Below are positions 17,726 to 24,886 of a DNA stretch of 64,000 nucleotides, one piece after another. The notes beneath the pieces were generated by a model, which saw only the letters and a program-made list of their open reading frames with translations, made no database searches and was not told the DNA's origin. A program made the position numbers and the translations under genes. Source of the stretch: Verrucomicrobiota bacterium (GTDB lineage Bacteria; Verrucomicrobiota; Verrucomicrobiia; Limisphaerales; JAHDYP01); assembly GCA_023383055.1 (NCBI GenBank), contig JAHDYP010000009.1, positions 1 through 64,000 on the forward strand, read 5' to 3'. The stretch's first letter is position 1. The number at the start of each line of letters is the position of its first letter.

Positions 17726-19222
17726 TCAAATGCGCCAGGGCGCGCGCATGGCACGACGCAGGAGCCGGTTGGCAGCCGGTGGGTCGGTGAAGGTTTCGGC
17801 GACCGGATCCCACTTGAGCGACCGGCCGGTCCAGCAGGCTATGTTGGCGAGGTGCCCGAGCGACGCGGAACGATGGCCAATCTCCTCGTGGTTGCTGGGC
17901 TGGCGCCGGGTCCGAATGCACTCGAGCCAGTTGGCGTGATGATTGTTGGCGCCGACATTGACTTCGCGCGAGGGCAGGCGCAGATCTTCGAACAGGCCTT
18001 CCGGCCCCCCTTCGATCGGCCCGCCGGTGGTCATGGTGGTGATCCAGCCGCGTTCGCCAACGAAGAGTCCGCCGAAGTTGCCCGCCAGCCGCGCCGTTTC
18101 CGGAACGGCATGGTAAAGGTCCTTCACCATGCCCCAATGATCGACGAGATGCAGCAAGGTCCCGTCGGCGTATCGGCAGGTCAACGTCGGGAACTGTCCG
18201 TCCGCCGGATGCAGAATCTCGACCGGACCGCTGGTCTCCATACCCAAGGCCCATTGAATGACATCGGCGGAATGCGCCAGGTGCCAGGTCAGGGAGGTTA
18301 CCCCGAACGCATCGCAGAACGACCAGGGCACCACACCTGGGGCCGGGTTGATGTGATACAGCGAGTTGTAGGGCCGCCACGGCGCCGGTCCAACCCACAT
18401 CTCCCAGTCCAAACCCTCCGGCACCGGCTCGGGCGGCAGGGCGAAATCGAGTGGCACATAGGATTTGCCGCAGATGTCGGCGTTGACAATCCGGGCATAA
18501 GGTTTGAACCGTTCTCCGCCGATCCACGATGCCAGCGAATTAAAGAGGGTGAAGACGGATTTGACGCGCCCGAGCCCGCCAGCGCGGATGAATTCGCAGA
18601 CCTGGCGGATGGTCGTGATGGATCGGTACTGGCTTCCGGTCTGAAAGACGCGCTGGTGGCGCTGGGTATACTCGACGACCCGCCGCCCTTCCTCGACGGT
18701 CATCGATATCGGCTTTTCGCAGTAGACATCCTTGCCCGCCTTCGCGGCATCCACCGCCTGCAACGCGTGCCAATGGTCGGGGGTCACGATGACCACCGCG
18801 TCGATATCCGGCCGCGCGATCAGTTCCCGGTAATCCACGTGCGCCGCACACCCGCGATAGGTTCCGCTGGCGGTGTCGTCGGCGTAATGTTGTTCGACCT
18901 GGTTTTTGCCATCCGTCAGCCGGACCTGATCCGCGTCACAGACCGCCAGCACCCGAAAAGCAGGATCGCCCAGCAGCCGTCGCAGATGCCCGGATCCCAT
19001 CAGTCCCTTGCCGATCAAACCCACGTTGACCCGCCCGCTGGGAGCCGGACCCTCGGCGCCCCAAACGGTGGCAGGAAGAATGAGCGGGGCGAACACCAGG
19101 CCCGCGGCGCCGGCACCCCGTCGGAGAAACGTTCGCCGGGGCATTGGCCCCGCAAGCGACCGCCCGGTCATGGGCCGCGCCGCGACGGCGGCGCACGGCC
19201 GATCTGAGGCGGGAGAATGCAC
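17726..19222 (-). CDS. Tat-exported Gfo/Idh/MocA family oxidoreductase
   Basis: A protein of up to 498 residues with a twin-arginine signal (MPRRTFLRRGAGAAGLVFAP, cleavage likely after VWGAE). The Rossmann motif is VGLIGKGLMGSG, and the catalytic motif is canonical EKP in VYCEKPISMTV. The VTPDHWHAL segment is typical of the exported verrucomicrobial/planctomycetal subgroup. Three in-frame ATGs (19222, 19171, 19144) are possible. None has a clear ribosome site; the shorter ones place the RR pair closer to the start, as is usual for Tat signals. It precedes the HEAT gene by 23 bp. Substrate unknown. Confidence 0.87.
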   Translation of the reverse strand: MHSPASDRPCAAVAARPMTGRSLAGPMPRRTFLRRGAGAAGLVFAPLILPATVWGAEGPAPSGRVNVGLIGKGLMGSGHLRRLLGDPAFRVLAVCDADQVRLTDGKNQVEQHYADDTASGTYRGCAAHVDYRELIARPDIDAVVIVTPDHWHALQAVDAAKAGKDVYCEKPISMTVEEGRRVVEYTQRHQRVFQTGSQYRSITTIRQVCEFIRAGGLGRVKSVFTLFNSLASWIGGERFKPYARIVNADICGKSYVPLDFALPPEPVPEGLDWEMWVGPAPWRPYNSLYHINPAPGVVPWSFCDAFGVTSLTWHLAHSADVIQWALGMETSGPVEILHPADGQFPTLTCRYADGTLLHLVDHWGMVKDLYHAVPETARLAGNFGGLFVGERGWITTMTTGGPIEGGPEGLFEDLRLPSREVNVGANNHHANWLECIRTRRQPSNHEEIGHRSASLGHLANIACWTGRSLKWDPVAETFTDPPAANRLLRRAMRAPWRI

Positions 19223-19466
19223 GCCATAGGCCTAACCGCTGCGGGGAGGCGGGTCAAGCCGACGATTGAACCGGGCGCGGTCGCGGGAAAGGCAGGAACC
19301 TTGGCGTCACCGCCCCATAACCGAGGTAACCGTCGCCAAACCGCGCGATCGCCCCCTCTTCCTCGATTCGAGCCAACCGCGCGTAGGACAAGAAACCGGC
19401 CGCCGCAACTGCGCCACCGTCATTCCTCCATGCTCCACCCAACTGCAACCCTTCCGCCGCGACGGA

Positions 19467-19492
19467 TTTTCTGTCCCACGTGGGACAGAAAA
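19467..19492. promoter_or_regulatory. Perfect 26-bp palindrome
   Basis: The core CTGTCCCACGTGGGACAG is flanked by TTTT on the left and AAAA on the right, giving a perfect 26-bp dyad with no loop, 5 bp beyond the stop codon of the beta-propeller gene. An intrinsic terminator needs U residues after the hairpin. Here A residues follow in both directions, so a protein-binding site or a dispersed repeat is more likely than a terminator. Confidence 0.6.
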
Positions 19493-19497
19493 ACGGG

Positions 19498-21018
19498 CTA
19501 CCGGCCGGCGATGGCGTAGAGGCGGTTCATGGTGGCGACGTACAGGACGCCATTGGCGGCAACCGGTGTGGCGCTGATGGGGCTGCCAAGAGGGATGCGA
19601 CTCAGCACTTTCTTTTCCCGGCCCGCTTCGAGGATCCAGAACAGGCCGCGGCGGGTGCCCACATAGACCTTGCCGTCGGCGACGAACGTCGAAGCCCACA
19701 TTTCACCCTCGGCATCGTGGGTCCAAACCGCTTGACCGGTCGCGGCGTCGACGCAGTGAATCTGACCGTCGCAGTCGGCGGCGTAGACGAGCCCGTTGTG
19801 GATGGCGGGGGTCGACATGACGTGTTTGCCGAGAGAGTAGCTCCAGATCCTTCCGCGGTGGGTGACGTCGCCGGTCTGGGTGGCATCGATGCATTGGAGC
19901 CAGGATTGGTTCTTGCCCCACCAGAGATCGCCGCCCACGGTCACATAGACCCGGTCGCCGTGAAACACCGGGGTGCTCTTGATGTTACTGGGGCTGACCT
20001 GCCGATTGCCGTTATAGCGGTGCACGTTCTCCTTGGGAGCCTCCGGATCGCAGTCATACCACCAGATTTTCTCAAGCCCCGGCACAGTCCCGGCCGTGGC
20101 CGGTGCCGGATCGACCGGTTTGAAGGCGTAAACCACCCCGTCACCGCCCGCAAAGATGACCTGGCTCTGGCCCTGGACGCGCCCCATGGCCGGGGAAGAC
20201 CAGGTGCAGTGAAAGATGCGGGGACCGATATGTTCCTTGTCCTGAGCGAGCAAACGTCCGGTCTGTTTGTCGAGGACGATCAGACTCGGGGCGTCGGGTG
20301 AGCGAATTTTGCGGTGGGTATTATCGACGCCGTTGCCGGTGTTCAGATAGAGCTGATCGTCCACGAGGAGAAAGGAAGCGTGGGCGGAGTCGTGAGGGTA
20401 GCTGCCGACCTCGCCGTGGATGTTGAAGTGCCACAGGATATCGGCATCGGTGGCGGTGAGGGGTAGCGGTTCGACGTCACGGGGGGCAAGCAGTTCCGCT
20501 TCATGCGTGACGGGGCCGTTGTTGCCGTCCGCGAGTCCATTCAGGTCGAGGCACATGGCTTCGCCCCGATTGCTGACGGCGTAGACGCGGTTGCCTTCGA
20601 CGGTGGGGGGCGAGCAGATGCCGGCGTATGGCCAATCCTGGTAAGGATCGCGGCTGTACTTGGGCACGACCAACTGCCAATGCAGGCGGCCATCCGCTTC
20701 ATCCAGGCAGAGCAACACTCCGCGGTCGCCTTCATATCGCGGATCGCGGGGATTCTGGTTATTGGTGCCCATCAGCACACGTCCTCCGGCAATCACCGGC
20801 GTGGCGTGGGCTTCCGAACCGAGTTCGACGGACCACCGGATGTTAAGGCCGGTGGCCGGGTCAAACCGATCGGGCAATGGCCCTTCCGCCGAGACCATGT
20901 TGCGCGAATGTCGTTCGCCCCACTGCGGATGGTCGGCGGCGGCGAGATCCGATGCGCCGACGAACGCGAGCAGGCTTGCGCTCAATGCGCGGATGAAGAA
21001 GTTGCGGTGGCACGTCAT
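19498..21018 (-). CDS. Secreted PQQ-like beta-propeller repeat protein
   Basis: A 506-residue exported protein. The signal peptide is within residues 1-31 (FFIRALSASLLAFVGASDLAAA). Most of the body is repeated beta-propeller blades of the PQQ type, for example ATPVIAGGRVLMGTNNQ, STPVFHGDRVYVTVGGD, STPAIHNGLVYAADCDG and ASTFVADGKVYVGTRRG. The tryptophan-docking pattern of true quinoprotein dehydrogenases is weak, and no PQQ-liganding set is evident, so it may be a structural or assembly propeller. The ATG at 21018 is chosen for the signal peptide. It heads a minus-strand run of Gfo/Idh/MocA and HEAT genes, which suggests periplasmic sugar metabolism as the context. Confidence 0.82.
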   Translation of the reverse strand: MTCHRNFFIRALSASLLAFVGASDLAAADHPQWGERHSRNMVSAEGPLPDRFDPATGLNIRWSVELGSEAHATPVIAGGRVLMGTNNQNPRDPRYEGDRGVLLCLDEADGRLHWQLVVPKYSRDPYQDWPYAGICSPPTVEGNRVYAVSNRGEAMCLDLNGLADGNNGPVTHEAELLAPRDVEPLPLTATDADILWHFNIHGEVGSYPHDSAHASFLLVDDQLYLNTGNGVDNTHRKIRSPDAPSLIVLDKQTGRLLAQDKEHIGPRIFHCTWSSPAMGRVQGQSQVIFAGGDGVVYAFKPVDPAPATAGTVPGLEKIWWYDCDPEAPKENVHRYNGNRQVSPSNIKSTPVFHGDRVYVTVGGDLWWGKNQSWLQCIDATQTGDVTHRGRIWSYSLGKHVMSTPAIHNGLVYAADCDGQIHCVDAATGQAVWTHDAEGEMWASTFVADGKVYVGTRRGLFWILEAGREKKVLSRIPLGSPISATPVAANGVLYVATMNRLYAIAGR

Positions 21019-21349
21019 GCCGGAGTTGTAGCGGATGCGCGGGACGGCGTCACGTCTCATCCGTCCCCGCCCGATCCGGACGGGTGAGCATGGCGCCGGC
21101 ACAGCGGGGGCGTTGCCGCGCCGGCGCCGGGTTGGACGGTGGGCGGTATTGCCCGACCGCCTGGCCCCTCACCTCCTTGGCAGGTGAAAACGCTGAAGCT
21201 GATGTGAGGATGTTCTGGCTGACATGGTGTCTCCTGTCGATCTGGTCCAGCGTGACGCTCCCGGTTGGAGCAGGCGGCGCTTGATCCTCGTACGCCGCGC
21301 ACCACATTGGATGCCGCGGAGAATGGCATAGAGTTGGGAATCGGTGAAG

Positions 21350-21365
21350 GGTACAATTTTGTACC
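21350..21365. promoter_or_regulatory. Dyad GGTACAA-TT-TTGTACC
   Basis: Perfect 7-bp arms around a 2-bp centre, 16 bp in all, in the intergenic region upstream of the beta-propeller gene. It looks like an operator half-site pair; the binding protein is unknown. Another dyad follows 2 bp later. Confidence 0.4.
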
Positions 21366-21367
21366 GT

Positions 21368-21381
21368 GGCGCATGTGCGCC
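21368..21381. promoter_or_regulatory. Dyad GGCGCA-TG-TGCGCC
   Basis: Perfect 6-bp arms around a 2-bp centre, immediately beside the AT-richer dyad at 21350-21365. The pair could be operator sites or a transcript-end structure of the response regulator gene; no T-tract follows. Confidence 0.35.
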
Positions 21382-21484
21382 TGGGCATACGATGTGCTAA
21401 TTGGACTCTGGATGGTGACCAGGGAGGAAAGCCCTCAGCCGGCAAGTTCGCTCGGGAGTTGTTGAATCAAGCCCGTGCTTCGAA

Positions 21485-22312
21485 TCAGAGTTGCGGATGC
21501 TGGTTGCGGGCGGGCGCTTTGGTTTCTTTGCGCTGGCCGGTCTTCGAGGGGATTCGAACCCGCAGATGCGGGCAGTGCGAGCAGACCCGCCACTGAGAAA
21601 CGGCGTGGTGCCGGTTGTTGACGTCCAGCTTTCGGAACGCGAGGTTCGCCAGTTTATGAACCAGGGACTGGCTCAGGTTCAGTTCATCGGCGATTCCCTT
21701 GTAGCAATAGCCTTTGCCCAATGCGTTCAGGACTTTGGCCTCCCGATCGCACAGCGACCTGCAAGCTGCCGCATCCGTCTTCCGGCGCAATGGGCAGTTT
21801 TCCGCCTGGTCGAACAAGGACGACTCTTCGTTTGCGGCAGGGGCGAGGGCGCAACGCAGCGAGGTCAGGAACTGAGTAGCCGCAAACGGTTTGGTCACGT
21901 AGTGGTGACACCCCGCCTGCAGCGCTTCCGCTACGGTCTGGCGATCATTCAGTGCGGAAATCATGATGATCTTGAGCTCTGGCAGGGCCAGGGAGAGGCG
22001 TCGGGTGCATTCAATCCCGGAGAGATCCGGCAGCCTTATGTCCATCAAGACCAGGTCCGGAGGATGAGCCAGAATCCCTTGCAGGGCATCCACGCCACTT
22101 AGGTAGGAGCCAGCCAGCAGGAACTCGCCGGCCTCTTCCAGGATATATCCGATGGCCAGATGAATATCCGGTTCGTCATCGACCACCGCCACCCGATAGC
22201 GGGGTTTTGCGTGAGCTGGCTCCTGGCTGTGAGGCGCTGATACCGCCGCGGATGCAGCGGCCGGTGACGGGCGAGTCTTGCGTGGCGTTGATTGATTCCG
22301 TCGGGTCTGCAA
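21485..22312 (-). CDS. Response regulator, receiver plus LuxR-type HTH
   Basis: A 275-residue two-component response regulator. The receiver domain spans about residues 38-155: acidic pair D45-D46, phosphoacceptor D91 in VLMDIRLPD, S119 in IMISA and K141 in YVTKPFAA. A linker leads to a LuxR/GerE-type helix-turn-helix at about 186-240 (LCDREAKVLNALGKGYCYKG, then IADELNLSQSLVHKLANLAF). It therefore should bind DNA after phosphorylation. No histidine kinase is nearby, so it is an orphan. The start is uncertain: the frame has no early ATG, a TTG at 22310-22312 gives the length stated, and residues 1-36 are a disordered Ala/Pro/Ser-rich leader. Confidence 0.85.
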   Translation of the reverse strand: MQTRRNQSTPRKTRPSPAAASAAVSAPHSQEPAHAKPRYRVAVVDDEPDIHLAIGYILEEAGEFLLAGSYLSGVDALQGILAHPPDLVLMDIRLPDLSGIECTRRLSLALPELKIIMISALNDRQTVAEALQAGCHHYVTKPFAATQFLTSLRCALAPAANEESSLFDQAENCPLRRKTDAAACRSLCDREAKVLNALGKGYCYKGIADELNLSQSLVHKLANLAFRKLDVNNRHHAVSQWRVCSHCPHLRVRIPSKTGQRKETKAPARNQHPQL

Positions 22313-22465
22313 ACGTGGTGGGCGGAAACAACAACCATGCCATTCGCGCAGTCGTCACTTGGGGCAGGCGTCAACCCGAATGCCGCTACCACGAGCCCGG
22401 ATAAGCAATGGGACGCACCGAATCGCAAGCATCCGGAACCATGACGGCGTGGCTCACCCAACCGC

Positions 22466-23656
22466 TTATCGGAGTGACCGAACGATCCTGGCCCGTTCCT
22501 GGTGATACTCGGACGGGGTCAGCAAACCGGCGCGATACTGCTCGGTCAACTCGGCCAATCGTTCGAGGCCCTGTTTGTCTGAAGGTGGCAGTGGTGCCGG
22601 GGCCGCCGGTGGCGGAGTCACAGCCACGACCGGTGGCGCCGCGGGAGCTGGCGCAGGTGCCGGCGTCGGCGCAGGTGCCGGTTCGACCTGAACCACCGAA
22701 GCCGCCTCCAGTTCGGCCATCTTTTGCCGCAGAGCTTCGCGGGCGAGCGCTTCTTGCGCGGCATTCAGTGCGGGTGTCGGAACTTCAGGCTGGGCCGCAA
22801 CGACCGGAGCGGGAGCGGGTGCCGGAGCGGGCGCAGGGACGACAACCGGTGCCGCGGGGGCCGGAGCCGGAGCGGGAGTGCGAGCGGGTGTCGTTTGAAC
22901 GGTTGCGGGCGCCGGCGGAGGCGGTTGGAGAGCCTCCATTTGTTGGCGGAGCGCCTCACGGGCTTTGGCTTCCTGTTCGGGCGTCAGACCAGCGGTCGCC
23001 ACCGTTGGGGCTGCTGTGGGAGCTGCGGCTGGTTTGGGAGCCGGGGCCGGCGCGGGCACAACAACCGGCGCTGGCGGTGCGGGGGTCGGTGCGGGTGCCG
23101 TCTGAACGGTTGTGGTTGTGGGTGCCGGCGGAGGCGGCTGGAGGGCTTCCATCTGCTGGCGAAGTGTCTCGCGGGCTTTGGCTTCCTGCTCGGGCGTCAG
23201 ACCGGTTCGGGAGACGGGCGCAGTGATTGCGGGTTGGGGTGCCGGGGCAGGCGCAGGAGCAGGCGCAGGCGCAGGCGCCACGACGACTGCCGCCGGGGCT
23301 GCTGCGGGTTTGGGGGTTTCAACCTGGGCGGGTGCCGGCGCCGGGGTATCCAGCTCACGCATTTTCTCGCGGAGCGCTTCGCGCAGCTTGGCATCCTGAT
23401 CGGAGGAGGAGGTGGTGGCGGGTGCTGCGGCGGGCTGGGTTGTCGGGGTGGGAGTGGCCGCGGTGGTCGTGGTCGTTCGCGGGGCGGGCGCTTTGGCGGG
23501 AGGTGCCGGTTGCTGAGCGGCGTCGAGTTCGGCCATCTTTTCTCGCAAGATGATTTGGGCCTTGGTCGGAACGCAGTTTGTATCCCGCTGTCCGTAGGCC
23601 AGGGACAAGCCCGCGCAAAGCCCTGTCAATGCAAGGGCAAGGATCGGAAATCGCAT
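22466..23656 (-). CDS. Secreted Pro/Ala-rich repeat protein with SHOCT-like C-terminus
   Basis: A 396-residue protein with a signal peptide (residues 1-22, ending SLAYGQ). It has a beads-on-a-string layout. Five short charged helices (about residues 32-48, 87-103, 153-173, 224-243 and 297-318; core pattern AREALRQQMEAL) are separated by long APAPAP linkers. The last 36 residues (about 361-396) resemble the SHOCT short C-terminal helical domain (LERLAELTEQYRAGLLTPSE). Composition suggests a periplasm-spanning or cell-envelope extended protein; no function is known. The helices are near-identical in the middle copies, so recent internal duplication is likely. Confidence 0.8.
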   Translation of the reverse strand: MRFPILALALTGLCAGLSLAYGQRDTNCVPTKAQIILREKMAELDAAQQPAPPAKAPAPRTTTTTAATPTPTTQPAAAPATTSSSDQDAKLREALREKMRELDTPAPAPAQVETPKPAAAPAAVVVAPAPAPAPAPAPAPQPAITAPVSRTGLTPEQEAKARETLRQQMEALQPPPPAPTTTTVQTAPAPTPAPPAPVVVPAPAPAPKPAAAPTAAPTVATAGLTPEQEAKAREALRQQMEALQPPPPAPATVQTTPARTPAPAPAPAAPVVVPAPAPAPAPAPVVAAQPEVPTPALNAAQEALAREALRQKMAELEAASVVQVEPAPAPTPAPAPAPAAPPVVAVTPPPAAPAPLPPSDKQGLERLAELTEQYRAGLLTPSEYHQERARIVRSLR

Positions 23657-23920
23657 GGGCCGAAGCTAAGCGAGCGGGAGGATGGAATCAACTCTATTTG
23701 CTGGGTTCGATCGGCTGCGGAACGGAGGGTGATGGTTGGGCTGGCGGCGGTTCGCAACGCCGGTCTTAAAGATCGGGAGCGGTTGCCTTTTGACAAATAG
23801 TCATTACATTCAGAGTCAGGAATGGCTGCTGCAGGCTCCGGCGCGCAAGATATCGTTTTCATGGCCCGCCCTGGCCGAGCCTCAAAGAAACCAAAACCAC
23901 AAACCGACCCATTCAGAATT

Positions 23921-24358
23921 ATGGACCTGCCTATCGCCATCACCGAACAGGATGCCGCGCGACTGCGCCGCTTGCTGGATTCGAACGTGGCCCGGAAAGA
24001 TACGGATACGGCCAGCCTCAGGCGGCTCGAACGCGAGCTTGATCGGGCCACCCTGGTGCCGCAATCGGAGTTGCCGACCGACGCGATCGCGATGAACTCC
24101 ACCGTTGAACTCGAAGACTTGAGCGACGGCGAAATCCTCACCTATACCCTGGTCTACCCGGAACAGGCCGATGCCACGAGCGGCCGGATATCGATTCTGG
24201 CGCCGCTCGGCATGGCCATGCTGGGCTATCGCGTCGGTGACGAATTCGAGTGGCCGGTGCCCAGCGGCACCATCCGGGTGCGCGTGCGCCGACTGATCGA
24301 GTCGCCCGGCTCCACCCCGCCACACCCGGTACTGGATGCGGCGGAGTTCCGTCGTTGA
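23921..24358 (+). CDS. Rnk-like (GreA/GreB C-terminal fold) transcription factor
   Basis: A 145-residue protein matching the regulator of nucleoside diphosphate kinase (Rnk) family, which binds RNA polymerase in its secondary channel and lacks the long GreA coiled coil. The helical N-terminus contains DAARLRRLLDSN and LRRLERELDRA. The FKBP-like C-terminal domain contains AMNSTVELEDLSDGE, YTLVYP and ILAPLGMAMLGYRVGD, all close to the Rnk signature. The ATG at 23921 fits the family start; an in-frame ATG at 23861 would add a basic 20-residue leader (MARPGRASKKPKP). It is transcribed alone, with an unknown small gene downstream. Confidence 0.85.
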   Translation: MDLPIAITEQDAARLRRLLDSNVARKDTDTASLRRLERELDRATLVPQSELPTDAIAMNSTVELEDLSDGEILTYTLVYPEQADATSGRISILAPLGMAMLGYRVGDEFEWPVPSGTIRVRVRRLIESPGSTPPHPVLDAAEFRR

Positions 24359-24474
24359 CGGACCGCCTGGCGGGAGAACTTTGGGGGACGAGTCGCTGGA
24401 GTCCGAAATCGGTTGAGCTCCGGATCGTCTCTTGCCCCACGATGGCACTTTCGTGATGGGCGAATCAGAGGGCG

Positions 24475-24876
24475 ATGACCATCGATTACACGACATGGGT
24501 GCGGCGGGCAAACAGTCGGTGGATTGTCCATCATGGTTTGAGCGCCAACGCCGAGGCTTACCTGGATTATTTGGCGCGGCGCGATCCGAAGCGGTTGCTC
24601 GAGTCGTGTCGACATGCGTACCGCCTGACCCACGAGCGGCCGCCGGAAGAAGATCCCAAGCCGTGGTTTTATGGCGGTGTATTCAGCCTGGCCACGGCAG
24701 CCGAGATCCGGGAGTTTCTCTCCGGCCATTGGCTATTGAGGATGGTATTGACGGGTTCGCCGGGGGACCTGGCGCAGAACCCGGCCGGGCAAGCGATCAG
24801 CGCGCCTACCCTGCGCAAGATCGAGGCGGTCAGACAGGCGGTGGCGCGGATTCGCGGTTCGTGTGGCGGGGATTAA
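24475..24876 (+). CDS. Small hypothetical protein
   Basis: A 133-residue soluble protein with natural-looking composition (IDYTTWVRRANSRWIVHHGL, then YLDYLARRDPKRLLESCRHA). It is probably mostly helical, without signal peptide, membrane segment or cysteine motif. I do not recognise the family. It lies 116 bp after the Rnk-like gene on the same strand and ends 10 bp before the convergent protease gene. An overlapping +1-frame open stretch (24432-24977) has poorer composition and was not chosen. Confidence 0.6.
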   Translation: MTIDYTTWVRRANSRWIVHHGLSANAEAYLDYLARRDPKRLLESCRHAYRLTHERPPEEDPKPWFYGGVFSLATAAEIREFLSGHWLLRMVLTGSPGDLAQNPAGQAISAPTLRKIEAVRQAVARIRGSCGGD

Positions 24877-24886
24877 TCCAGGCACC

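Larger units (their letters stand above)
21019..21484. other. Intergenic region of 466 bp
   Basis: No convincing gene. Short open frames here have no recognisable protein signature. It contains two adjacent dyads (21350-21365 and 21368-21381), listed separately. It separates the response regulator gene (ends 21485) from the beta-propeller gene (starts 21018), both on the minus strand, so it holds the promoter region of the latter. Confidence 0.6.

Noticed and set aside
17703..18527. Upstream extension of the HEAT-repeat gene
   Set aside because: It lies within the Gfo/Idh/MocA gene in another frame and its Arg-rich translation is not protein-like; the ATG at 17702 has a good ribosome site.
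19467..19492. Palindrome as rho-independent terminator of the beta-propeller gene
   Set aside because: A residues, not U residues, follow the stem in the transcript.
21545..21580. tRNA-like T-loop sequence GATTCGAACCC
   Set aside because: It lies inside the response regulator coding frame and no cloverleaf can be drawn around it.
22724..23800. Gly/Arg/Cys-rich plus-strand open frame
   Set aside because: It is the complement of the Ala-Pro repeat gene; its composition is a by-product of GCC/CCG repeats.
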